The notes: a model not told the origin generated them from the letters alone. A stretch of DNA of 64,000 nucleotides from Saccharina japonica (GCA_008828725.1 MEHQ01001453.1:367195-431194); one strand, 5' to 3'; counted from the first letter of the stretch, positions 11,701 to 20,639 are shown. Program-made: numbers and translations.

Positions 11701-14700
11701 GTAGGATCGTGTTTTGTCGTTAACCGGGGGGGGCGGGCTTTGGCAGGAATAAAAATGTACTACGTATTCTATACAGTGCGTGGTGTTCTGGATAAGCCGT
11801 GGATCACAGGAGTTTTCCCTTACCCCCCCCCCATATAAATATATGATATATTTATAGGTTGGGTTGGCGTCGGTTGGCAACGACGCTGTAAAACACGCCA
11901 CTCGCTGCGTGAGCTAGACAACCAGGGTGCCGTTTTTTTTTAATATTTGTTTTTGGCGGTCACCAAAGCTGGCGGTCGAGTAGATCATTTGTGCGGGGTG
12001 GAGAATCTTTGTTCCGCACAAGGGGAATGGTCGTATCACGTAGTGTTAATATGGTAAGGCGTCCGCGAGGCAGTTACATAGTAAAACCCATTGCTGTCTC
12101 CGGAAGTGGCCACACCAGAAATTAAATTAACTCATTGAAGTTGTCGTCCATATGCAAGTCCGACTCAGAGGCGGTTCTTAGCAGGATGCAGCTCACCCTC
12201 CATGCGACTCGCCCAATACCTCACGGCGCTTCGCGCTTGGTGCAAGCAATGTCTGCCTGGTTGGTGAAAACCCAACGCGCTCCGTCCTGGCATTGTAGGG
12301 ATGCGAGGGTCTGACAATAGTCCTATGTGCGCCTGTGCCCCTACATCGCATGTAAGGTTACACGCCCCCCCCCCCCCCCCCCCGCCCGGCACATGCCAAC
12401 CCAGAGTGAGTGAAATCATACCGGTTATGGTGCTCGTGGACATAGAAGTATCACATATACATACACGCACTGTGAAAAGTTCATCGTGTTCCCTGGCTAC
12501 TTGGGTCGTCCTTCGTACTATATTCGGTTTTCAGGCTAATAGTATTATAGGGTATGTCCAGCATTGTACGTTTTCGTCCCGACATTTCCTACAGTACGCG
12601 ACATGTGTGAAACAATTTTGGAGATAAGAATTTCAGGTCCTGGCATTGTTTTAGGTTATGTAGTTCAGGACCAAGCAATTGTGCTCATCGAGGAAAAACA
12701 ACACTCCAAACCCTACGATACACAACAACAGCCTTTAACCGTTTTAGCACTCCAGTGCACATTACCATAGGTTTGGCCTCTTATTCCAAGTAATTTGTCC
12801 TCAAAACGGAAGCGCAGTCTTAAAAGTGTTAACAGCCTACGGCAGCCTGCATGCAGGTGCACCATATATTTTCTGAGGGTGGTCACTTGAGGACCTCTAT
12901 GCCTCTATACCTGCAGTAGCCTGCATACTGATTTTGGAGGCAAAATAAAGTGCTACCCGACGAGCAATACTATGGCCTAGGTATATATATTGAACAATAT
13001 TGCAACACAAGAATAAAGCAGCGACGATTTTGGGTTAAGGAGCCTTCAATAGACCATTCAGAAACAAAACCAGCCAGAAGGTGCTACCTTTATCGTAGAC
13101 CCTCAACGTTGACGCCACCATAAGCCGCGAACCTTAGCCAATGCAAAACTGCCGTCCCGTACCGCACAGCGTAGACGAACGAACTGAGCAACACCCCTGA
13201 TACCTGCCTTCGTTTTATTCGATCATAGGGCCCAGCAATTGCTTGTGCACGGAAAAAAAAACAAAAAAAAACAATCAGCGACAACTTGAAAAAACATCCA
13301 TACTGTACACCCGCCGGTTTCCCCTGCGACCCCCGCGCGTTTGTTTCTCAATTCCACCAACCTTGTGATTAGGAATGGTGTGCGGTCATTTCTCGGAAGC
13401 TATCTTCGGCGACGAGCTGAGCTCGGGCGGCATCGACGCTGTGAGTGTCCCGACATGAAGACGCGTGCTCCGATAGAGGTGTAGGGTATACCGTTGTTTT
13501 TTTGCTGAAATTATTTCTGAATGATCGGGTTCCTTAGCCCCTTAAGAACTCGTCCCACAGATTTGGAGACAAACTACTTGGAATTAGTGCGGGACATTGT
13601 TTTCCGTTCTGAATAGGTTAACCCAAACTCGTCGGACGTTGAGCCATGCTGCGGGAGAGGTACGTAGCACTATTTAGGTGTCGCCATATTATTCGGTTGT
13701 CTCTTCTTAGGCCATGGGACTACGACTATGCATCGGGTACCGCTTCTGTTTACCTCCTAAATGAGTTTTCGGGTGGCGTGTAGAGTTTTTCCAGTGACCA
13801 ACCACCCTCAGACAAAATAACGGTGCGCCTCTATCGTCGCATGCCTCCAATACAATGGTCGGATCGCCTCAGTTTTTCGTAGAATACTCTGGTCATGGGA
13901 TTCTCTACCTCGGGTGTATACGTACGTAGCGCTATCAGTTTTCCCCGGAAATCGTTTTTTCGGTGACGTACGTACGTATAGAGCTCCTCAAATGAGGACC
14001 CCATGCGAAAAAACATGGTGTCAGACGCATGCTACGGTATATAGAGGTGTGCCGACGCATGCCACTATAGAGGTGCACCATGTTTTTGCCTTCTAAGGGT
14101 GGTTACTTGAAGAGCTCTACACCTCACCCCAAACTGACTGGCTTTGGAGGAAACTAAAAGTGCTATATAATTGGATATCCGATGGAAAACCCCATGGTCG
14201 AAGCAAACAAAGAACAGCATAAAAGCAGCAAAAACATGATCAAAGTCCGAAGATTTTGGGTTAAGGAGGTCGATCATTCAGAATTAATTTCCGCCAGAAA
14301 AAGTGATATCTCTATCGCAGCACTCATCTGTCGTGAATTTTCTAAAGGGTGTCGGTCACTTCTACCGTGCGTACTTCAACCCGAAAACTGTTTTTAAGAT
14401 TATAAACCAAAAGTGCTCGATGCACCCGATGAACGAGCCTAGGGTCTGACGACTAAAACAGAAAAGTAGTGCAACACAAACAATGAGATTCCGGCGAGCC
14501 TTAGCCATTCGCCTTACCCCCTTAACCCTTCTACTTGTAGGACTGGAGTCCCGTTTTGGGGACAAATTCCTTTTACTTAGAGTGGTTTGTCCCCAAAAAG
14601 GGACTGCAGTCCTAAACGGGTTAATAACTGGTCCCACGTATTTGGGGACAAACTACTCGGAATTAGAGTGCGGCAAATATTTTCAGGACGCGTACTACGG

Positions 14701-17700
14701 TAGAGGTAGCACTTTTTGGCTGAATCGTGTTTTGAACGATCGGGCTCCTTAACCCAAATCCGTCTGACTTGTATTATTATTGACGAAATATTTTTCAGAG
14801 TATACTACGGTCATGAGATCTCTCATCCAGCAGCACTTTTATTTTCCCTCCAGAATCATTGTTTTCGGTGAGGTATGCCGCTCCTTAGGTAGGGAGCTCA
14901 GAAAACACATGGTGCACCTCTATCGTAGCATGCGTCTCACGAATTTGGGGACAAACTACTTGGAATTTTGTGTGAGACATTTGTTTTTTTCAGTTCTGAA
15001 TGGGTTAAGGGAGCCCCGCCGTTCCGAAAATATTTCACCCAAAATGTGCTACCACTCTATCGTGTAGCACGCGTCTTCATGCGTCTGAAAGCGAACCATC
15101 TCGAATGTTACGCCACAAACTGAACTGATGCTTTGCGACCCCCCGGAGACGACTACGTCCTCGCCTTGAGCCGCGCTACGGCGAATACCGGGGTGGAATA
15201 TTTCGAAGCCAGACAGACATGTCTCGCCGAGACGCCATTACTCAACTGGCGAAGAATCTTCCCGCGCGAAAGTTTGATCCGAGATGCGAAACTTACAATA
15301 TTTGTCGTCAAACAGCTCCCCAGTCTTAGGCTTTGGCCTTGTGATGCGATTGGTTCTGACAAACCGAGCTCCTTAAGTGATGAGACTACCGGTTCTTATG
15401 GGTAATTATATTTTGTATTGTTTTTGTTTTAGGACTCCTAGCGCAATAGAGATGCTTCGCCGGGCTGCGTAGAACAAACTTCTTCGACGTAATATTTCAG
15501 GTGAGGGAGATGTTGAGCTTCTCATGTCTGTGGTGCTCAGAAATTTACCCTCCCCACCGTGTACTGTATGTGTCCGGCTTAGTTTCCAGTTTCTGTGTAA
15601 ATGTCGGTCGTAGGGTGAAACCGATTGCCCCTCAAGTGGGGAGTGACGCTGCTTACGGGACGTAAGAGGGTCGACCCATTTATTTTGGAGGCGATCTTTA
15701 CTCGAGGAAGCGTATACCCCGCACTCAAAAGTTTAATTGTTTTGATAAAAATGGGAAACAAAATAACCCGGTGGAGAATCCCGTGGGCTACTAGTAGGTA
15801 TACTTCGTATGTCACGAAAGACGTGTGATATTGTAGTAAACCGTTATCGTGCCTTCCAGCAATAAGGGGCGTGCCTCATAAGGTGTACCGCTCTGGGCGG
15901 GAGTATAAGGACCATTTGCACATCAATATGAATACCATGCGGTCCTTATATTTAAGCCCAGAGCGGTATGCTTTAATAGGTATTTCGGTATTCAAACGGC
16001 AATGGGTATATACTGTAGCAAAATTTGACGAGAGTTGACGAGGGGAGAACGTGTTGAAATATTTTCGCGATACAAATGCAAGGCAAGAACCGTAGAGAGA
16101 GAAGAGGGAGAAGAGCCTACTTTGTGACCCCGGATCTGAGTTACGACTGGGAAGGAGAGAGAACGGAAAGGCGAAAATAAACAATGGGCTAAAAAAACAA
16201 ACAAACAAGTACTATAGTTCCCCAGGCAAGGAGCCGCGTCGAACAGAAAAAAATTGGCCGAAATTTACTACCCTAATCGTATCAGGCCTCGTGCCTCACA
16301 CAAAGTTGGCTATATATTTTACCGTAGCACGACAATTTGGTTACGTATACCTAAATAGATATTTTCCGAAGATTATCAGGGTGCCAAAATGCATGCCAGA
16401 CGGAGATCAGTGCTACGGTATAGTGGCGGTATTTTGAATGCGCGCATCGCGCTCGCGAACGGCTCTACGCCTTGGTTTCACACTGCGAAGACAGCGGAGA
16501 ACGCGGCGGGCGCACCAAGATCGCCGGCGCCAGCCACTGTCCCTTGGCATATCCTGGCAGCCGTGTGCAGATCCTCACGAGTTAATTTCATGCCGGTGGG
16601 TGGTATCGCTTTTTTCGGCACGTGCTACGATAGAGGGGGCACTATTTCGGCTGTTTGTTTCTTAATGACGGTGCTCCTCTATCCAAACTCTTCGGAATTC
16701 CATTCTTGGGCAGCAATGTATTTACTTTTCATGCCTAGGCCATGGGATTATTCGTCGAGAGTAGCACCTTTATTTCCGTCCAAACTCAGTGTGCAGGCTA
16801 CTGCAGGTATAGAGCGTCCTCGAGTGACCACCCTCAGGAAATGGCCTGTATGCAGGTGTGCACCTTTACCTTAGTGTCATGAGTCTTTCAACAACACAAA
16901 TAAAACCGGTGCGTAGTTCATACAAGTTCAACGTGTCCATCCATGTTATTCACCCCATACCCGATGTACAATTTCACGGCCTGTGTGTATAAAGGCCACC
17001 GTGTCCCAGTGCTCTCTCTACTACCGTACTAATGGCCCTCGAACTTGTGACGACTGGGGGTATATCGCGAAAGCCAAAATGCATGACGAACCAAACCTCG
17101 CAACAAGATAGGGTGCGTTACCCACTATTCTTGCGAGTGGCCTTGAGCTACCGAAGGGGTGGGCCACACCGAAGTATGGATGAGGCGTTTCACCTCATGG
17201 TGGTCTCTGCCTCACTTGCCTTACCCAAAGTCTGACATCACATAAAAATAATTCAAGATGAGCAATATCATGGACCTCGATGTCCTTCGAACGAAACGGC
17301 ATCCCTTACCGGGTAGACTTTCAGTTGAGGAGTATGCTAATGGTCAGTAAGAGCCAGAAATGGTCAGAAGTAGCCACTAATAGTCAGTATTAGCCCATAA
17401 TAGCCAGTAATAGCGGGTAATAGTCACTAATAGTCGGTCACATATGACTTGGCTAAATACGTGCTAAGACCTGTGTCATAGTAGGGGTATGTGAAAGTAA
17501 GAAACACGCTAAATCTTCATGAGCCCAACTAACCGCACCTTGCGTTTGGAAAACAAACGCCTCCAACTCTCATCCAGAACACGCCGAACGTGAAGGCCCC
17601 GCTGTCGAAGATAACGGCGGCCTCACTTGACGACACGGGCTATGTCGTCGACGCAACTGCGGTAAGACACACACACACACATCTACCAGTTCATCCTACG

Positions 17701-20639
17701 AGTGAGGCGTGCTACGGTAGAGGTAGCACTTTTTTTGGCTGAATCGTTTTCTGAACGATCGGGCTCCTTAACCCAAATTCATCGGACTTTCATTTTCGTG
17801 ACGAACAATGCGTCAGAGTATACTTCGGTCATGATATTTCTCATCCGGCCGCACTTGTAGTTTCTTCCAAAACCATTTTTTCGGTGAGGTATGGCGCTCC
17901 TTAAGTCAGGAGCTCAGAAAAAACTTGGTGCACCTCTATCGTAAATGCGTCGAGTACGATAAGGGCGGGGGGCGGGAGGTGCCTCGTCTTTGCGATGAAT
18001 TCTACTGTATACCTCGCCCAAAACATCTGACTTATCAAAATTGTTGTAAGCGCCGCACGATAGTAACAGTTAAAGCACGAATAGGAGTGTAAGTATATTG
18101 TTAGGTAATTCCTGGGTTCATAAGAGGAAGCCCCCCCCCGCCGTCAGCACGAGAAGGTTTGCCCCAGCAGACGCGTTCTACGGCTGAGGAACGAACGCGC
18201 GAACATCGTTTCATTTTGTTTTTCTTGTGTTCGATGTAGACCACTGGCAGAGGGGATTACTCATCGGCAACACTTCGAACGTTAGAAATTTTCTTCTTGC
18301 GACCTTGAAAGTATTTATCACTATATAACATAAGCCATGGGATTGTTAATCGGGTAGCACCTGTATTTCCCTACTGAACCAGCTTTCGGGCCAGGTGCAC
18401 ATATAGAGGTAGCCTCATAAATCGTAGGTGGTGCCCCCACCTTGCAGTCGTCTTTGCGGTTTATGCACTGCTGCGGTGAATCAGGAAAATGTTGAAACGC
18501 ACACCATAGAAGCACCTACAGCATTACCTGAAACATCCCGAGAGCGGAAAGAAAGGCAGGATCGTATTTAAAATAGGAAACATTTCGAGATAAGGAGAAG
18601 CTCGGGATTCTTCACGACGTAAGCTGAAAATGGTTTTCGAATGTACCTTTTATCAAAAATATTATGTAACCTGCTTCGATAAGCACACGCGGCTGTATAG
18701 GTAAATATCTAGGCCGTGGGGGGCAGTGGGTCGGGCTAGGCTAGCTGTGCTTTTTATCGAACCCGGCTACTATTGTGTGAGGTATTGAGCGGGTGGATGC
18801 AGGACTCTCTCGTGTTGCTACTCCTACCGCACGTAACACGCGCCTCCTGTCTCTTACACATTTGCATATTCGCATCCCTAATCGCCGCGTTAACGATGGC
18901 GTGAATGCAGACACATGGACGCATGTTACGGTAACCGTAGAGGTGCACCTGCATACAGTACATTTTCTGAAGCTCCTCACTTGAGGAGCTCTATACTAAT
19001 AGTAAGTCAAAAAATCAATTTAGAGGGAATAAAAAGTGCTATCCGATGAACAAATACCATGGACTCTACGGTTCCAATTAACAAATTCGCGACAAGATAA
19101 TTAAAGTCAGTCGATTTTTTGTCAAGCCAAGCCCGACCGTTCAGAAAACGATTCAGCCAAAACGGTGCTACGTCTATCGTAGCACACACGTCCGTTCTGC
19201 GGTACCTACTTTTAGTTCTGGGGGTCCTCCCGCGAGGGGCGTTTGTGCCTCACCCGATCACTGCCTTTGAAAAAACACGAAAGCGCCACGCGATGAAACC
19301 TTAGGTACACAACGAATGACGTGCAAAACACAAAAAAAACGGTGTCCCGTACGATATTGGGTACGTAAAGAGCTCCTGGGTTAAGGATATCCCCGGTAGT
19401 CGGAAACATTGAGGCCAAAAACGTGCTAACCCGTATCGTATCTCACGCGTCTGCAACGCTGTCTCTCCAGAGACGCGTGGCACCATAGATATAGAACATT
19501 TTCGCTGAAGTTGTTTCTTGAATGACGGAGATCCTTAAGCTAAACTTGCCGCTATTTCATTCGTGTACTGCAATATGTTTCAGACTGGTGTAACGGTAGG
19601 GGGGTCGCTTTTATGTCCATTATTATCCGCGGATGAGGGCCACTCCGCCGAGTGGCCACCCTACTTCTTCGTGGTTGTTTTTTTCAAGTCTTAACGTTTT
19701 ATGTTGTCGAGATATGCACCACCATGGTGTGCTTGCTACTCTGCGACGACAGCATATGCCTGCGTCCAGGTTTGAGTGACGTACAGAGCCACTAGCCCGA
19801 GTGGGGTAAACGTGGTAGTGAAAATCAAGCTACCCCCCCTACCGTAGCACCAGACTTCACTGTGTACTTAGGCCATGGTTAATTGCTCATCTCCCAGCAC
19901 TTGTATTTCCGTCCCTGAATCAGTTTTTGGGTGAGGCATAGAGAGCTCCTCAAGTGACCACCCTTATGAGGCAAAAACATGGTGCATCTCTGCCGTGGCT
20001 TGCATCCAAAACATTTCACCCCCCCCCCCGTCCCCAACCACCCAAGCGTAAACCACTACCCACTGATGATGATGGTGCGCATGGTACGGTAGAGGTGCAC
20101 CTGCATACAGGCCATTTTCTGAGGGTAGTCACTTGAGGAGCTCTATACCTGCAGTAGCCTGCAGAGTGATTTTGGACGGAAATTAAAGTGCTACCCGAGA
20201 TGAAGAAACGCCATGGCTTAACTATACATTGAACAAGATGGCAACATAAGAACCAAAAACCGGCGATTTGGGTTAATGGGGCAAAACCATTCATAAAACT
20301 ATTTCAGACGAAAAGTGTTAGCTAGCTCTATCGCAGCACGCGCCATTTGGTGCATACCTCTCCTATCCGATACACCACAGGTCGATGCTCATGTACCCCT
20401 ACTTCCGTGCGCGTACGTATGCCGCCTCTTTCTATACAAACACCAACCAGGTGGATCCGTACACCCTTCCTTCTAGACGCAACGCCGCTGTCATGATGAC
20501 CACGGACGGCGGAGGGGAGCCCCGCCTAATTAAGAGCGTCGCAGTCGACTCGGTCGTGGAACTCGTCGACGACAACGGAGAGGTAGTGGGGGAGACTTCT
20601 GGCGTTCAGATTAAGCTGTATGGCCTCAACGTGGCTTAG
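1924..20639 (+). CDS. Secreted EGF plus leishmanolysin-type (metzincin) metalloprotease, eight-exon gene
   Basis: Spliced model: 1924-2737, 4662-4781, 5605-5698, 7397-7663, 8495-8637, 13373-13440, 17578-17661, 20451-20639. All introns are GT-AG, phases agree at every junction, and the total is 1779 nt (592 aa). Order: signal peptide (about 1-22), Cys-rich module with eight Cys (136-197), Asp/Ser tract (198-271), EGF-like module (272-311), metzincin domain (about 312-538), short C-terminal tail. The zinc site is HEMGH at 423-427 followed by GVG, with the third His at 485 in CGHFSEAIF. This is the HExxH plus distant HW/HF layout of the M8/leishmanolysin clan, with Glu424 as general base. The family hydrolyses peptide bonds of extracellular or surface proteins. 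No membrane anchor is seen at the C-terminus, so secretion or wall localisation is inferred. Introns are 0.8-4.7 kb and carry many MITEs. The exact end of exon 1 and start of exon 3 are the least certain points. Confidence 0.85.
2520..3090 (+). repeat. GAT/GAC/AGC trinucleotide low-complexity tract
   Basis: Imperfect GAT, GAC and AGC triplets run for about 570 bp across the end of exon 1 into intron 1. Up to about 2838 the exon 1 frame reads Asp/Ser/Glu. After that the acidic reading moves to another frame, which stays open to a TAA at about 3162, while the exon 1 frame reads Met/Val/Ile. This fits slippage-driven growth through a splice donor, or one frame-changing indel. Long antisense ORFs here (His/Ser/Ile-rich) are artefacts of the triplets. 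Confidence 0.85.
3403..3686. mobile_element. MITE, main family, in protease intron 1
   Basis: Diverged left terminus (GCGTTCTACGATAGAAGTAC) and clear right terminus (ACCGTAGCATGCGTC). Opposite orientation to the copy at 1525: it shows the GCTGAAATTGTTTCAGAA side first. Confidence 0.7.
3951..4215. mobile_element. MITE, main family, in protease intron 1
   Basis: Begins AGCTACGATAGAGGTAGTCC and ends TACCGTAGCACGCGTC. The interior has the CTCCTTAACCCAAA and GAGCTCCTCGAGTGA landmarks of the family. Confidence 0.75.
4662..4781 (+). CDS. Protease exon 2: EGF-like module
   Basis: A 120 nt exon between CGCCTCGCAG and G|GTGAAC, phase 1 on both sides, the classic symmetric class of shufflable EGF exons. 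It encodes DPCDPNPCENKGSC, then VCSCKSGYGGMAC. The six cysteines are spaced C-x4-C-x5-C-x9-C-x1-C-x8-C, with the Gly/Tyr pattern between Cys5 and Cys6, which fits an EGF domain. Such modules usually bind protein partners. The Asp near the start is compatible with calcium binding but does not prove it. Confidence 0.88.
5161..5310. repeat. Tandem duplication, 2 x 75 bp, in protease intron 2
   Basis: Two adjacent copies (5161-5235, 5236-5310) share GTAGTACT.TTTAACACCAAA and AAGTACAGTATATGGAGCACC. No coding sense is apparent. Further TGGAGCACCTG(G/A) fragments nearby (about 5080, 5458, 5513) suggest a longer decayed array. Confidence 0.75.
5605..5698 (+). CDS. Protease exon 3: N-terminal part of the metzincin domain
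   Basis: Encodes LHDFYIEVEFLGDDSDW and then EVFKDAADR. This matches the usual opening of bacterial and algal leishmanolysin-like domains: a beta strand followed by a helix ending AAxRW. The donor AG|GTGAGT leaves phase 2 and joins the G|TGG of exon 4 to give Arg-Trp. The acceptor is a tandem GAGAAG (5599-5604): cutting at 5605 or at 5602 both keep phase and differ by one residue. An acceptor at 5517 would also fit phase and add a longer leader, but the family comparison favours the short form. Confidence 0.75.
6444..6550. repeat. GGGTC/GACCC inverted repeat in protease intron 3
   Basis: GGTCAGGTCGGGTCGGGTCGG at about 6445-6467 is mirrored by CCTGACCCGACCCGACCCGA at about 6529-6548. This gives a GC-rich hairpin with a ~65 nt loop. 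No ORF is supported. Confidence 0.75.
7397..7663 (+). CDS. Protease exon 4: catalytic zinc-site exon
   Basis: Bounded by TTACAACACAG and GG|GTGAGT. It encodes RWEEVVT at its start and ends FDAVVLHEMGHVIGVG. HEMGH (residues 423-427) supplies two zinc-binding histidines and the catalytic Glu. The preceding MRFDTADVELMED strand and helix are typical of this family ahead of the active-site helix. There is no earlier in-frame Met that would start the gene here, so the exon must be internal. Confidence 0.9.
8167..8438. mobile_element. MITE, main family, in protease intron 4
   Basis: Left terminus GCGCATGCTACACGGTAGAGG, interior TGAGGCTCCTCACTTCAGCTC, right terminus degenerate (TTTGTCGTCGCAAGCGTC). 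It occupies about a third of this 831 bp intron and ends only 56 bp before exon 5. Confidence 0.75.
8495..8637 (+). CDS. Protease exon 5: insert between zinc ligands
   Basis: The acceptor TGCCTTGGCAG has a good pyrimidine tract. The first base completes Gly, so the junction reads GVG-TLWGDCSTC, which is the GTLW that follows HExxHxxGxG in this family. The exon continues with PEWKCPLTVAAYNDLLGN and a segment ending EVQGSI. The two close Cys plus one further Cys suggest a disulphide. The donor G|GTACGC leaves phase 1. Confidence 0.9.
8688..10026 (+). repeat. Direct repeat pair (93 bp), copies at 8688-8780 and 9933-10026
   Basis: Both copies start TATTGATACGACCTCGGGC and end ACATAAACCACGTAG, with about one mismatch. 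The first copy stops exactly at the unknown base at 8781. The second continues into TTAAGTGTATATATAT. This is either part of the foldback transposon or a sign that the join at 8781 is artificial. Confidence 0.8.
8782..10798. mobile_element. 2 kb foldback transposon with ~555 bp inverted arms, in protease intron 5
   Basis: The left arm (8782 to about 9335) is repeated as reverse complement at about 10237-10798 with only scattered mismatches. Outer ends are GACACATGCCGTTTCACC and its complement. The middle holds one minus-strand ORF (9307-9900) and the second 93 bp repeat. No transposase motif is visible, so it looks non-autonomous. The left boundary coincides with the N at 8781, so a target duplication cannot be read. 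Confidence 0.8.
9307..9900 (-). CDS. Hypothetical 197 aa coiled-coil-like ORF inside the foldback
   Basis: Starts at the ATG complementary to 9898-9900 and stops at 9307, running slightly into the left arm. The protein is rich in Glu, Arg, Leu, Ala and Gln with heptad-like stretches (e.g. SYLELRELHLERERW). The region is more GC-rich than its flanks. No known domain is recognised. It could be a passenger gene of the transposon or a captured exon. Lack of homology evidence keeps confidence low. Confidence 0.4.
   Translation of the reverse strand: MLGASGIGGFFRVEMNDAELENARWRASEEGKSYLELRELHLERERWQTVQLMGCLDEMYAERFVLVERIEDYEGAWAARTGRVTAVLTKDRARLNQVDSWISSAQQKLKWRQEVVHPMRPRQQRAASARRELAQVDPLAARGTSNAGEPLPQQLQLAALRRKMIAKLRATPSEAQRADSERATASGCTVKILRALK
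10989..11271. mobile_element. MITE, main family (variant), first of a tandem pair, in protease intron 5
   Basis: Intact termini: ACGCGTGCTACGGTAGAGGT at the left and ATCGTAGCACGCGT at the right. The interior (CTTCCGATCAGTGTTTGGGT and CGCCCCCGCGACTTCAGG) is shared with the next copy. Confidence 0.85.
11295..11570. mobile_element. MITE, main family (variant), second of a tandem pair
   Basis: About 90% similar to the copy 300 bp upstream along its whole length, including the AAATTTGTT flank after the right end. The pair therefore arose by tandem duplication of element plus flank. The left terminus has lost the first ~8 bases. Confidence 0.85.
11838..12222. repeat. Dispersed repeat, inverted copy at 44940-45327
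   Basis: Runs from ATATGATATATTTATAGGTTG to ATGCGACTCGCCCAATACC. The reverse complement is found at 44940-45327 with few differences. No TIR or ORF of note. It probably belongs to an unidentified transposon. Confidence 0.8.
12834..13104. mobile_element. MITE, main family, in protease intron 5
   Basis: Left side CTACGGCAGCCTGCATGCAGGTGC-like with a CTGCATGCAG palindrome in the terminus. The interior GAGGGTGGTCACTTGAGGA and GGGTTAAGGAGC are intact. The right end is degenerate (TTATCGTAGACCCTC). Confidence 0.7.
13373..13440 (+). CDS. Protease exon 6: third zinc ligand
   Basis: A 68 nt exon after a strong acceptor (TTGTGATTAG) and before GTGAGT. It encodes MVCGHFSEAIFGDELSSGG. This corresponds to the CGHWDEAVFGNELMTG-type block of the family, with His485 as predicted third zinc ligand (Phe replaces the common Trp). 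It enters in phase 1 (G|GA) and leaves in phase 0, matching both neighbours. Confidence 0.88.
13459..13847. mobile_element. MITE, main family, with a nested TTAA element, in protease intron 6
   Basis: Left terminus GACGCGTGCTCCGATAGAGGT begins 20 bp after exon 6. The right terminus is CTATCGTCGCATGCCTCC. It is about 100 bp longer than normal, largely because an 80 bp element is inserted at its CTCCTTAACCC site. Confidence 0.8.
13538..13617. mobile_element. 80 bp TTAA-flanked mini-element (piggyBac-like)
   Basis: CCCCTTAAGAACTCG at the left and GTTCTGAATAGG at the right are inverted. The flanks are TTAG (13534-13537, one change) and TTAA (13618-13621). It sits inside the MITE at 13459. The CCC...GG ends with a TTAA target match the piggyBac rule. 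Confidence 0.7.
14023..14330. mobile_element. MITE, main family, with doubled left terminus
   Basis: Two left termini lie 30 bp apart (GACGCATGCTACGG at 14024 and GACGCATGCCACTA at 14053). The interior AAGGGTGGTTACTTGAAGAG and GGGTTAAGGAGGTCGATCATTC follow. The right end is degenerate (CTATCGCAGCACTCATC). Confidence 0.75.
14526..14620. mobile_element. 95 bp palindromic TTAA mini-element (piggyBac-like)
   Basis: Perfect TTAA on both sides (14522-14525, 14621-14624). The element starts CCCTTCTACTTGTAGGACTG, ends CAGTCCTAAACGGG, and its halves fold on GTCCCGTTTTGGGGACAAA. Closely related to the copy at 51003-51091. Confidence 0.85.
14687..14937. mobile_element. MITE, main family, in protease intron 6
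   Basis: Left terminus ACGCGTACTACGGTAGAGGT, right terminus CACCTCTATCGTAGCATGCGTCT. The interior reads GGCTCCTTAACCCAAATCCGT and AGGGAGCTCAGAAAACA, i.e. the inverse orientation. It is followed by a truncated TTAA mini-element (about 14941-15004) and a MITE right end (about 15005-15084). Confidence 0.85.
15887..15972. repeat. Short foldback hairpin in protease intron 6
   Basis: TACCGCTCTGGGC at the left pairs with GCCCAGAGCGGTA at the right, and an inner TATAAGGACC pairs with GGTCCTTATA. This forms an ~85 bp imperfect hairpin, probably a small MITE. Confidence 0.75.
16618..16885. mobile_element. MITE, main family, decayed, in protease intron 6
   Basis: Left terminus CACGTGCTACGATAGAGGG, interior CTGCAGGTATAGAG and GTGACCACCCTCAGGAAATGG, right terminus CACCTTTACCTTAGTGTC. 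Confidence 0.65.
17338..17440. repeat. Degenerate ~10 bp minisatellite in protease intron 6
   Basis: About ten imperfect units of TAGTCAGTAA or TAGCCAGTAA. It lies 137 bp upstream of exon 7. Confidence 0.8.
17578..17661 (+). CDS. Protease exon 7: Met-turn-region helix
   Basis: An 84 nt, phase 0-0 exon after CTCTCATCCAG and before GTAAGA. It encodes PLSKITAASLDDTGYVVD, the PLSRLTxASLEDLGYxVD block that closes the catalytic domain in bacterial and algal leishmanolysin-like proteins. No Met is present where many metzincins have a Met-turn; in this family the position can lie elsewhere. Confidence 0.9.
17705..17951. mobile_element. MITE, main family, 44 bp after exon 7
   Basis: Left terminus AGGCGTGCTACGGTAGAGGT, right terminus CACCTCTATCGTAAATGCGTC. 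Closely similar inside to the copies at 14687 and 58239, with GCTGAATCGTTTTCTGAACG near the left and GGAGCTCAGAAAAAAC near the right. Confidence 0.85.
18917..19192. mobile_element. MITE, main family, in protease intron 7
   Basis: Left terminus GGACGCATGTTACGG with a small GTAACCG duplication, then CGTAGAGGTGCACC. Right terminus CTATCGTAGCACACACGTCC. A further, more decayed family segment follows (about 19193-19452). Confidence 0.75.
19471..20005. mobile_element. Decayed MITE remnants in protease intron 7
   Basis: Two family pieces are recognisable by terminus-like sequences: GAGACGCGTGGCACCATAGA near 19471 and TACCGTAGCACCAGAC near 19840, then GTGCATCTCTGCCGTGGC near 19981. Boundaries are uncertain. 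Confidence 0.5.
20077..20343. mobile_element. MITE, main family, ending ~107 bp before exon 8
   Basis: Left terminus GCGCATGGTACGGTAGAGGTG, interior GTCACTTGAGGAGCTCTATACC, right terminus CTCTATCGCAGCACGCGCC. Confidence 0.8.
20451..20639 (+). CDS. Protease exon 8: C-terminal exon with stop
   Basis: The acceptor AACACCAACCAG is followed in phase 0 by VDPYTLPSRRN. DPYTLP after GYxVD is a family hallmark and confirms the join with exon 7. The remaining ~50 residues are polar with a beta-like pattern ending KLYGLNVA and a TAG stop. No hydrophobic tail is seen, so no GPI or transmembrane anchor is predicted. Confidence 0.88.
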   Translation: MDPYTLPSRRNAAVMMTTDGGGEPRLIKSVAVDSVVELVDDNGEVVGETSGVQIKLYGLNVA

